Positions 22,368 to 31,318 of a stretch of 64,000 nucleotides of DNA are shown here, one piece after another. The notes beneath the pieces are model-generated. The model was not told the origin of the DNA and made no database searches. It saw only the letters and a program-made list of their open reading frames with translations. Each line of letters begins with the position of its first letter. Position 1 is the stretch's first letter. Source of the DNA: Sphaerulina vaccinii. Taxonomy: Eukaryota > Ascomycota > Dothideomycetes > Mycosphaerellales > Mycosphaerellaceae. Location of the stretch: contig JAKUDP010000003.1 of the NCBI GenBank assembly GCA_022570795.1, positions 1,364,001 to 1,428,000 on the forward strand, read 5' to 3'. A program made the position numbers and the translations under genes.

Positions 22368-23588
22368 CTACTTCTTCTTACGAAGTGTATTGCCCTGTCC
22401 CTCAAAGTTCACTTTCTTGCTCTGCTCCTGCTCCGTCTGCTCTTCCTTGTTCTTCAACGGCTTGATCTCATACCCGAAGAACAGCTTGCCTGGCGGAAGT
22501 CGCAGCGGTTGTGGCCCATTACGTCTCTTCGCACTCTTCTGCACCATACCAGGTATCGGCACTCCTCCTCCAGCATTCGAGATCGGCGTGCTCGTGCCTG
22601 AGCTCGGTGTGGGTGTTGCTGTGAATGAATGTGTAAGCACACAAGGTCTAGCTCATACTTCGTCCATGTCCATGTCGTCGTCTGTGTCCTCCCTTCCGCT
22701 GTCATGCTCTTCTTCCTCACCAAGTGGACACTTACCTGCAGTTCCTTTGCCCTTCTTCGCAACTAATCTCTGTCCAGCTCCGGAGAAATGTGAAGTGGCA
22801 TTCGCGTGTCCCTTCGCAGCCTGATCTGAGTCGGGCTTGATCGCGTTGTAGTTGATCGCCTGTGCCATGCTGCCTTCAGTGTGCATCATACCGCCCATGC
22901 CACCCATCCTCGAGCCGATGCTGTGCGGCGTACTTGTTCCGCTTCTCTGTGGTTCTGTGTATCCGATTGGTGGCGCGAAGTCGACTTCAAGATCTGTCTC
23001 TTGTACACTGATTGCGCTCTTCTCGCCCTCTGGCTTCACTTCTAACACCGCAATGTCGTATTCTGTTTCATTGTAGCTGAATTTGAAGACGTCGCCTTTG
23101 CTCATGCATGCGAAACCTCTGAACGCCTGTTCCAATACCGCCTTCGGATCGGAAATGTCAAGAAAGTTGGTCGTCTGTGGCTGCAGCTTGATGAATCGTC
23201 CTGGAGGCAAACTCGTGCTCTTCGTTTGAATCAAGTCACCCGGTTCCAGGCCCAGCGTCTGCATCATCCATTGTGGTAGGTAGCATCGTCCCTCCTCGGC
23301 TGTGAACTCGAGCACACCAGCGTGCGAACTCGTGCCTTTCGTCCCGTTGATAAGCTCAAAGAGCATGGGATACTCGATGTGTAGTTGTGTAAGCTTGTCG
23401 AGGGCGGAAGCTGGAAGGAAGATCTTGCCGCCGTAGTTTGCAGACTTGCGCTCTGGTCCTGGCATCATGACGACGGGATAGCAGCGGTAGTACTCGTCAA
23501 ACTTGCGTGGACGTCCGGCGCCACGACCTCCCACCATACCGGCGCGATACATGGCAAGAGGGTCGGTGTCGTCGTAGTAGTACGACAT
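22368..23588 (-). CDS. UFD1: UFD1, ubiquitin fusion degradation protein 1
   Basis: Exon 1 is 23588-22736 and exon 2 is 22618-22368. The 117-nt intron begins GTAAGTGTCC, ends CATTCACAG, and interrupts a GCA codon after its first base. The product has 367 residues. UFD1 pairs with NPL4 as the CDC48/p97 cofactor that unfolds ubiquitinated substrates in ER-associated degradation. The N-terminal double-psi barrel is evident (NYGGKIFLPASALDKL, YPMLFELIN, GVLEFTAEEGRCYLPQWMM, LEPGDLI, RFIKLQPQ). A Gly/Met-rich linker follows, then a basic C-terminal tail with PLRLPPGKLFFGYEIKP, a CDC48/NPL4-binding type segment. The start MSYYYDDTDPLAMYRAG was chosen over an upstream in-frame ATG because the upstream part looks like leader. 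If the intron is retained, the frame runs 26 codons into an acidic tail before a stop. Confidence 0.92.
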
Positions 23589-23863
23589 GGTTGTGGAGTG
23601 TGTGTAGGGCCGGGTTGGATGTGTCAAGGTTGTCGATGTAGAAGAAGTGGTGTGGGAGAGGAGAGAGTAGAAGTGGTTTGCTTGATGGTGAACGCGTGCC
23701 TGAATTGGAGAGCTTCGCTTCACATGCTTGATGACGATTCGAGCTAGAGGGGCTTGGCGCCTTATCGCCGTCCTTCTCCGTCTTTCTTATTTCTCAAGTG
23801 AATAAGTGATTGTGAATGAAGCAAAAGAAGATCAACACGGAGACGGAAGACTGTCATAGAGGC

Positions 23864-24013
23864 AAAACAATCGCCCTCGATAACAGCATTGCAGAAGCAC
23901 CAGAGATCATGACGATTGGCCCCGTAGGCTATGTCACTTGCAATCATTCATTTTCAGCATTAGACAAGCTAACGACTTACAACTATACCGCTAGGCCACG
24001 GACGACTATTGAG
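23864..24013 (-). repeat. tRNA-like short repeat, copy C
   Basis: Minus-strand unit of 150 bp. It begins CTCAATAGTCGTCCG, has the A-box-like TGGCCTAGCGG, then TATAGTTGTAAGTCGTTAGC, and ends GGGCGATTGTTTT. It matches copy A in the first about 50 nt and the last about 13 nt, with a different middle. No convincing B box. Confidence 0.55.
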
Positions 24014-24109
24014 GAGCTGCTAATTCCCCCTGTTTATGAACGTCAAAGGCCAAGGCCACCTTGAAGTGAACGAACCACGACCACTAAGCCAAAGCTCAAG
24101 TTGGGAAGC

Positions 24110-24260
24110 AAAACAATCGCCTCCACTAGGCAGACAGCGAGGCACACTGACCTGTCCTTAAGTCCTCTGACTTGTTGGGCTTCAAGTTCAACTTCCGATC
24201 GAGCATTGACTATGCCAATGACTTGCCGACTATACCACCAGACCACTGACGATTGTTGAG
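24110..24260 (-). repeat. tRNA-like short repeat, copy D
   Basis: Minus-strand unit of 151 bp, in the same orientation as copy C. It begins CTCAACTCAACAATCGTCAG, has TGGTCTGGTGG as the A-box-like part, then TATAGTCGGCAAGTCATTGG, and ends GGCGATTGTTTT. The middle differs from copies A and C. Confidence 0.55.
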
Positions 24261-24888
24261 TTGAGTTACATTCAGGCTGTGCATGTACTGTAACTGTTAC
24301 CAAGAACTAGGGAGGTCAGATGGTGGGCTCCACCAATTTCGCCGTGCTTCTTAGGGATTAGAGACCTCTCCTGTCAGAGCAAGAACAGACGCTCGAAAGC
24401 CGAAGTACTTGCTCTCACACTTGACCATACCTTGACCAGAAGTCACTCGTCCTGAGAAAAGCCCATCTCGAGCCAGCCAAAAGTTAAAGTTGAAAGTCAT
24501 ATCAAAAGGTATCCTGCCTGCCTTGCTCTAACAACGCCTCTTGTTCATATCCATGCCGCAAACAACAAATCTTCCATAAGCTGTGAACTCGTCTCTGCTT
24601 TCTATACAGTCGCCGCATCCATCTCTTATCTTCTCAATATACGAGGGGCCTACATTGATTCTCTTGTAATGATTCGGTTTCCGGAGTAGTGGTGACTGGG
24701 AGACCGACACCAACCCTCACAGTATCTGCTGGCTTCCCAGTCGCCATAGCCTCGGCCGCAAGTCTCGCAATGCTCGCACGCTCCTCAGCCGCAAGTCTCA
24801 ATATCCTCGTACGCTCATCTTCCTCAACAGGCCTGTTCTCCACTGCGTCATTCGCGATCCGCAAACTTCGAAGACTGTCACACCAGTA

Positions 24889-25292
24889 CTACCGCAGTGC
24901 TATTTCGCCTTGTCGAGAAGCTCGTTTATGCATGAAGGCTTGACAGCCGCAGAATACTAGGAAGACCTGTGTCATATTCATATCAGTATACCATATTCAA
25001 GCTGCCGCTTCACCATTATATGGTCCAGATGCACGTACCGCATAGACCACAACAGCTCCAAACACTGCCGTTGCCACAGCTTTGCCATCTTCCGGATCAT
25101 CGTTTGCGCCCATCATGCTGTGGTGGTTTGTGGCGAACATGCTACCGATTGTGCTGAGGATTACGATGCCGAAGACGGAGATTACGATGCTATCTCATCA
25201 TATTAGTATTGTATTCTATGGCCTCCCCGGCGGGTGGTGTATGGAGGCGCATACCATGTCCATGCGTTGAAGGCTGATACCACGGGCTTCAT
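24889..25292 (-). CDS. V-type proton ATPase subunit f (RNase K-like membrane protein)
   Basis: Three small exons, 25292-25255, 25189-25039 and 24966-24889, with introns of 65 and 72 nt. They join in phase to an 88-residue protein that no single ORF shows. It begins MKPVVSAFNAWT and has a first membrane span (IVISVFGIVILSTIGSMF). The hydrophilic loop TNHHSMMGANDDPEDGKAVA follows, then a second span (VFGAVVVYAVFLVFCGCQAF) and a basic tail HKRASRQGE. The MxPVVS start, the NHxSxxG and DPEDG-AVA loop and the VYxVFxVFCGxQ span match the yeast V-ATPase Vo subunit f (YPR170W-B) and, more distantly, ribonuclease kappa, as I remember them. It would sit in the vacuolar/endosomal proton pump membrane sector. 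It is divergent from ARPC3. Confidence 0.87.
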
Positions 25293-25597
25293 GATTGCGA
25301 TCGGGCGCCTGGCCGGCTGGTATGAGAAGGTCGGGTGTGGTCTCGATGACTACGGATCGGTTCGTATTGTGTTCGCGCGATACGTGGGCAGCGAATGTGT
25401 TCTCGAATGGAAATGCGATACGATGTGAAGGTCGAGTGAAGTGAAGTCCCCGATCGTCACCAACTCGAAGCTTGCGCCCACTTCGGCATTCGATCACAGC
25501 TGCCTATTCATACACTTCCGCACAATCACAACGACCATTGAACACTCACAGCAACATAACAAGCGCGAACCATACGAGATCAAGAACAAAAGTCACA
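25293..25597. promoter_or_regulatory. Shared divergent promoter region
   Basis: 305 bp between the start codons of V-ATPase subunit f (minus) and ARPC3 (plus). The plus side becomes CA/AC-rich (ACAACGACCATTGAACACTC) before the ARPC3 ATG, as in many fungal leaders. No specific factor site is claimed. Confidence 0.45.
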
Positions 25598-26237
25598 ATG
25601 CCCGCCTACCACTCCGTCTTCCTAGACGAACCAAACCAACAACTAATAGGCAACTTCGCCCTCCTACCCCTCCGAACACGCACACGAGGCCCAGCCCAAC
25701 AACTCCCTGGTCTACCAGCAGGCACATCCGATCTAGACATCGAAGCCTCACACGAATCCTATGACCCTCTAGACGAAGTCCTAGCACTCTTCCGCGCAAA
25801 CACCTTTTTCCGCAACTTCGAAATAAAAGGTCCAGCAGACAGAGTCCTCATTTATGGAATCTTATATGTCTCTGAAGCGCTTTCAAAGATCAAGCCAGGA
25901 CAGAGTCGGAGAGAAGCGGAGAAGAGTGTCATGAATACTGCGCTGGAGACGCAGTTTGCTATTCCTGGTGATGCGGGTTTCCCATTGAATCAGATGTTTG
26001 AGCCGCCGAGGGATAGGAATGAGGCAGAGGTGTTGAGGCAGTATGTTATGCAGATGAGGCAGGAACTGGCTGTGAGGTTATTGAACAGGGTGTATCCTGA
26101 TCCGAATGGAGGGCCTAGTAAGGTGAGTCTATACATGAGAGTTGGAGAGTGGATAGGAAAGAAGAGGGCATGGCTAACAGATTGTACAGTGGTGGCTTAG
26201 CTTTCAGAAGAGGAAGTTCATGGGCAAGCAGCTATGA
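25598..26237 (+). CDS. Actin-related protein 2/3 complex subunit 3 (ARPC3, p21)
   Basis: Two exons, 25598-26122 and 26190-26237, with a 67-nt phase-0 intron (GTGAGT...GGCTAACAG...GTACAG). The product has 190 residues, the usual ARPC3 length. The start MPAYHSVF is the family's conserved N-terminus. Downstream come IGNFALLPLRT, DPLDEVLALFRANTFFRNFEIKG, DRVLIYGILYVSEAL and, spanning the intron, GGPSK/WWLSFQKRKFMGKQL, all typical. ARPC3 is a peripheral subunit of the seven-protein complex that nucleates branched actin filaments, needed for endocytic patches in fungi. The second exon is only 48 nt, so a purely ORF-based call would give a wrong C-terminus. Confidence 0.94.
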
Positions 26238-26786
26238 GGATGACATGATCCAAAAAGCACTGGGCAGACTCGCATGCCGCGGCGGACATGATCGCAGCCT
26301 CGCCTACACTATGGCCACGCTCTCTGAAGAAGCGCTGGAAGGCATCAGGATCCCTCAGCTACCATGAACGCAGCCGATCCTGGAAGTAGAGCTATGGAGC
26401 AGGACCGCGGAAGATCAGGTCGATAGTCTCAGAGATGGTCATGTAGAAGGGTAGGCCCTCGCAGGGCGCTAACGCAACGCGATCATGAATAAACGAAGCG
26501 TCAGTCGATAGCATGCACTCTACTATGAAGCCATTGGCAATTGCATGCTATGATCTAGTCTGTAATATGTGCCTTCTTCTTCAGCTGTGTTTCGAGCCGA
26601 CTTTCGGAAGGATCACGCCAGCCAAGAAACTGGTCCTCCACCTCGATTTGCACCGCCTCGCTCGCTCCCATTACAACATTGCAGAATGTGAACACAAAGA
26701 AACGGCCGCTGCCTCTGGCGAGTCTCGCTGGCCTAACCGACCGTTCCAAGACCAAATCGAGGCTCTTCAGCTATTCATACTGCACA
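26238..26786. other. Intergenic region
   Basis: 549 bp between ARPC3 and the tubby/LURP-like gene. Short ORFs only; nothing recognised. Confidence 0.5.
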
Positions 26787-27683
26787 ATGGCCGACTTGAA
26801 AACAGCTCTCCCAAGCGACGATGTCTCTCAGGCACCAACATCGCGACAAACATCATTCTCCAGCATTGGATCTGATGAGAAGCTTCCTCCATCATACAAC
26901 GAGGTGACCGGTACAGACTCTGCGCCTACGTACGACAACTCCGGCGATATCGTACGGTTTCCTTCACGGTTCAACCTCTACCACAAGAACGTGAACTGGC
27001 GCTCCACTACCTGGACTCTGGGCGAACACGCAGCACAACCACTCTTCTCTATTGTGCTGAACTCTGGCTGGAAAGGTACCAAGTTCGTGCTCCATCATGG
27101 TCCGGACGGCAAAGCACCTGTCCTGGCAGAGATTGGCAGCAAACGCTACATGAGCATTCATAATACGATTTCGTTGCCATCTCATAAGATTGTTGAGGAG
27201 CTGCACACCAAAGTCAGCTTCAAGACTCCGACATACACATTCACAGCTCCTGTTCTGCATGGTGAGAAGGCTGCGCCCGAACGCTTCCAGTGGCGCCAAA
27301 GTCATGGCAAAGAGATCACGCAGCTTTCGAGTAACAAGTACGCGTGGGGTTGGAAACTTGTTCGATTAGGCTCAGAAGAGTCTAGGTCGCCATCTACTGT
27401 TGCCTCCAGCTCCAAAGTCAAACGTGACGAGCGAGAAGTAGGCGAGAGCTCAGATGGACTGGAAGTTGTAGCAGTGTGGGCTGACAACATGAAGTGGTCC
27501 AAGAACAAGCTCGTTCGATTTGAGTTCATTGGTAGTGGAAGCACTGGTGAGCTAGGAGAAGTGTTCGAGATCATGACTGTTGCCACTGGGATGAGAATCT
27601 GGCAGATTCTGAGAACAGGAACAAGTGGTGGTGGTATCAGTAGCGCCATTGACGCTGGGGCCGGTACTGCTGTCGCAAACTGA
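26787..27683 (+). CDS. Tubby C-terminal/LURP-one-like fungal protein
   Basis: Single exon, 298 residues, starting at the ATG in CACAATGGCC. An upstream in-frame extension to 26679 lacks protein character. The first 60 residues are disordered and include KLPPSYNEVT, a PPxY-type motif that could bind WW domains of Rsp5/NEDD4-type ligases. From about 65 on the sequence is beta-rich (FNLYHKNVNWRSTTWTLGEH, PLFSIVLNSGWKGTKFVLHHG, RFQWRQSHGKEI, YAWGWKLVRL, FEIMTVATGMRIWQILR). This pattern resembles the tubby-like/LURP-one fold seen in many uncharacterised fungal proteins. A Ser/Lys-rich loop interrupts the barrel at about 205-235. The role is unknown; membrane lipid binding would be an inference from the fold only. 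Confidence 0.72.
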   Translation: MADLKTALPSDDVSQAPTSRQTSFSSIGSDEKLPPSYNEVTGTDSAPTYDNSGDIVRFPSRFNLYHKNVNWRSTTWTLGEHAAQPLFSIVLNSGWKGTKFVLHHGPDGKAPVLAEIGSKRYMSIHNTISLPSHKIVEELHTKVSFKTPTYTFTAPVLHGEKAAPERFQWRQSHGKEITQLSSNKYAWGWKLVRLGSEESRSPSTVASSSKVKRDEREVGESSDGLEVVAVWADNMKWSKNKLVRFEFIGSGSTGELGEVFEIMTVATGMRIWQILRTGTSGGGISSAIDAGAGTAVAN

Positions 27684-28900
27684 CGAGAAAGTACTGACGT
27701 GGCAGGTATATATGCTGTGGCGCATATCTCCTTGCCTCTTTTTCTGGACACCAACCTCAGAAGTGCTCACAAGTGCCTCGTTGCTCGGCGACCAGGTTTC
27801 GAGCTGCGAGGGCCCGTCACCAGGCACTCTGGGCAAGTACTATTCCACGAGAGCAGCATAAACCAGAGGATCGCCGAGGCGAGGACATACGCTCACGATG
27901 TTGCCGTCTGCTGTGACATGCTGCCTCGCATAGGGCGATATGAGCCGCAGCAGGTCTGAACAGAAGAGACCAGTCTGGCGCTACCCAGCCCATGTGGACC
28001 CATCATTCCTGTCACTAGCCGCCCTCGTGAGGTACAGGCTGGGTACGCGACAGGGTATGCTGTGCGAAATCGGCTTGTACCTGCATACAAAGTGATAACG
28101 ACCTGGTTGTCGGCACAATCACAAGCGAAATACTAGAGCCGAAATGCATCTCATGCACAAGCGATAGATCATACGCGTCAGTCTGGACCACAACGCTATG
28201 TTGAGACAGTCTCTCAGCCACTCAGCAAGGTGTCTTTGAAGCCCTCGAAGTGCATCTCATGCGCAAGGCAAGTCGTGGAATGACAATTCACGGCAGCCGG
28301 CAGTCTACAGCCACCTTCTACAACATCCCTTGTGGCATCTGTCAACCGGCTCTAGACTGACACTACTGCCTTCAGACCTGCAGACATTGAATCTTCTGAC
28401 GACTATCGGTCTTGCTCGGTGCAAGTGTCGGTGTTCTCAAGCAGAGACCAAAGGAATTCATCCCAGACGACATCAATACTATGTGTCACTTCGATGGTTA
28501 GCAAGAGCTGCGATTAACCGCATCTCTACGCACGAAAAGTCGAGATCGCGAGGTGTGGAGAGGAACGTTGCACAAAATCTGGTCGCACGAACTGTGGGCT
28601 ACCGACCCCATCTATGCAGCTCCCGCCGTCTCGGAATTTGAATACAAAAACGGAGTCACACCTGACGACAACCACAATCCACGGATCATGCAAATGTTTG
28701 TCCTTGGGCCAGTACGACGTGGGCTGAATATATAGACATGCGATCCAAAGGCTCAACATGGGTGGAGACCTCCTGCGCCCGATACTGAGCGGGTGAGCAG
28801 GCTTTAATGGCTACCGGTCTCAATCAACCATCCACTTTGAGAGCCTTATAAACTCAAGTCGCGCTCTGGTCCAGGACTTCAGGCTCGTCATCCTTCCAAC
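27684..28900. other. Intergenic region upstream of the chitinase
   Basis: 1.2 kb with only short chance ORFs. A TATATA-containing stretch near 28728 and the CT-rich leader at 28830-28900 precede the chitinase start. The sequence TGCATCTCATGC-CAAG occurs twice (around 28145 and 28252), a minor direct repeat. Confidence 0.5.
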
Positions 28901-30399
28901 ATGACAGTTGTCAGGTTGTTCAGAATGCGACTGTGTACTGCGCTTGTAGCGATCGCTTCGTTTCTCACCAATGCGACGCCTATAGCAGCGGAAGGGGATC
29001 TGGAAGCACGCCAAGCAGGACAATATGCTGCCACGACGACAGTCTATATCACAGTAACCGCTAACGCCGAATCACCTTCTGCTTCGACCTTCGTATCGGC
29101 ATCGACCTCGACTTCGGCGGCCTCTTCCGCGGCCTCTTCGGCTCCAGCATCGACCTCTGCGAAGTCCTATGGCACAACAAATTACAAGACTGTGATGTAC
29201 TACCCGAATTGGGACATCTACGGGAGAAACTTTCAGCCGGCCGACCTTCCTGCGGACAAACTCACACATGTGCTCTATGCATTCGCCAATGTGCGCCCTG
29301 AAACAGGCGAGGTATACCTCAGCGACACATACGCAGATCTTGAGAAACACTACGCTGGCGATAGCTGGAATGATGTTGGTACAAATGCCTACGGCTGTAT
29401 CAAACAGCTCTACCTTCTCAAGAAGCAGAATCGCTACATGAAGACCTTACTCAGCATTGGTGGTTGGACATACAGTGACAACTTTCCAGTAAGTGTCTGA
29501 GCTATAAGTATTGCGGGTCTGATCTGACAAGATACTAGCAAGCAGCATCAACAGCTGCCGGCCGCGCCTTGTTCGCCTCTTCAGCAGTTCAGCTACTGAT
29601 GGACCTCGGGTTTGACGGCATCGACGTCGATTGGGAGTACCCAGAAGACTCAACTCAATCTCAAAACTTGGTGCTTTTACTCCAGGCCATCCGAGCAGCC
29701 CTCGATGCCTACTCTGCGACACTCTCCTCGAACCCTCACTTCTTGCTCACAATAGCCACAGCCGCAGGACCGACCAACTATCAGAAGCTAGACGTAGCTG
29801 GCATGGACGCCACTCTCGACTTCTGGAATCTCATGGCTTACGACTATGCCGGATCATTCTCCATTAACGCCGGACATCAAGCAAACCTATACGCAGATAC
29901 CGTCAATACAAACAGCACACCTTTCTCCACGGATGCTGCTATGAGTTTCTACCTTGACGCTGGTGTTGCTTCCAACAAGATGATCCTTGGCTTGCCGCTC
30001 TATGGTCGCGCGTTCGACTCAACTGCAGGCCCGGGTACGCCATATACTGGTGTTGGATCTGGGAGCTGGGAGGATGGAGTCTGGGACTACAAGGCTTTGC
30101 CGCAAGCTGGCGCAACAGAATACTACAACCCTGTGATTGGAGCGAGTTGGTCTTATGATGCTGCTTCGAAGATCATGATCTCTTACGATACGCCTGCGAT
30201 GGCGCAGCAGAAGTTGCAGTATATTGTGGACAAGAAGTTGGGAGGTGCGATGTGGTGGGAGGCAAACGGTGACAACAACAGCACGACAGGGAGAAGTCTG
30301 GTGCAATTGACGACCTCGTCTATCAATCTCGATAACGTGCAGAACGTGCTCGACTATCCTCAGAGCAAGTACGACAATATCAAGAACGGTATGGCATGA
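28901..30399 (+). CDS. Secreted chitinase, glycoside hydrolase family 18
   Basis: Two exons, 28901-29488 and 29539-30399, with a 50-nt phase-0 intron (GTAAGTG...GATCTGACAAGATACTAG), give 482 residues. It has an N-terminal signal peptide (MRLCTALVAIASFLTNATPIA, starting at the second ATG, 28925, or extended from 28901). A Ser/Ala/Thr-rich linker at about 60-90 and the catalytic TIM barrel from about 95 follow. The active-site motif DGIDVDWEYPED places the catalytic acid at Glu229. KTLLSIGGWTYSDNF is the SxGG strand, MAYDYAG and KMILGLPLYGRAF are typical of fungal endochitinases, and GGAMWWEANGD is the C-terminal Trp strand. No chitin-binding module or GPI signal is seen. It probably remodels cell-wall chitin or degrades exogenous chitin. 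Confidence 0.94.
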
Positions 30400-31318
30400 G
30401 AAGGAGTGTAGACATGAATCGAGCAGCAAGAAGTGTCACAGACACGAACGACAAGAGGTGGAATGCATGGGGTCTTACATGACTGCTTGAATGATATATA
30501 GGCATAAGGCGTTGGTTACGGTTGCATGGAGAAGCGTATCATCATATATGTAACGAACATTTCATACAGCAACAAATCGGTAGTGGTATCACAGCGGTTC
30601 TTCGGCATCAGCATCCGATATGCCCTACTAACATCCACCGACGATCATCTCCCGTTCAGGAAGCTGACATCTTCTGCTCGCAAACGATTCCCAGTCCAGA
30701 CAGAATCAGCATTGCATACTAGCATGCTGACCAGGGATTTCATATATTGCGACCTCGCGGTCCTTACCTAGAAGAGAGCATGAAAAGTTCATATGCAGTC
30801 TTTGACTAGTTTTTGATGATCTTTGTCCAGTGATCTGACCTGCTTCTTTTACCTCGGACGGGGAAGACATCTGGCACTCCTCACTTGGTAGGGAGAGTGC
30901 ATTAGTGCGCAGAATTCATCGAAGGTGGAGTGGTAGATCAACATGACTGCAGTCAAGAGAGAAGAGATGAAGAGATCACATAGAAGTAATACACTATTCT
31001 TATGACCATCTCGTCCATCACAGAAAATGCCATGCTTTGCTGCAAGAAAGACAAGGCGCTTTGAAGGTGAGAGCAAAGTCACATATCTCTCTGCCCAAGA
31101 CACACCATAGCATTTGACGGTGCCATGCTCCTTCCGTCTAGAGTCTTGAACAAAGACATCCCTCACACTCATACCATTACTCAATACAGCTCAAGCTTCG
31201 GATCACTTGAGCTCTTGTACTTCAACCCGTACACATCAGCCGAATGGCGATGACGAACAACACTATTCTCCTTATCCGACTCATCTGACAAGAGAAGATC
31301 CTCTTCAGATTCCTGGTA
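30400..31318. other. Intergenic region between convergent genes
   Basis: 919 bp between the chitinase stop and the myosin stop (tail to tail). It should hold both 3' untranslated regions. Short ORFs only; nothing recognised. Confidence 0.5.

Larger units (their letters stand above)
23589..24888. other. Gene-poor interval with a pair of tRNA-like repeats
   Basis: 1.3 kb without a secure gene between the UFD1 5' end and the V-ATPase f 3' end. It contains two same-orientation copies of the tRNA-like repeat (23864-24013, 24110-24260) about 246 bp apart. A minus-strand ORF at 24634-24864 reads RTRILRLAAEERASIARLAA because of a short imperfect DNA repeat. I regard it as untranslated sequence downstream of the V-ATPase f gene. 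Confidence 0.55.

Noticed and set aside
22279..22824. Plus-strand 181-residue ORF
   Set aside because: It is the antisense shadow of the UFD1 3' exons and intron; the low-complexity Ser/Cys/Pro composition reflects the opposite-strand code.
24634..24864. Minus-strand 76-residue ORF rich in Ala/Arg/Glu
   Set aside because: Its regular look comes from a short imperfect DNA repeat, and it lies directly downstream of the V-ATPase f stop, where a 3' UTR is expected.
30849..31184. Minus-strand 111-residue ORF
   Set aside because: Lies between two convergent gene ends and has no protein-like features; most likely 3' UTR sequence.
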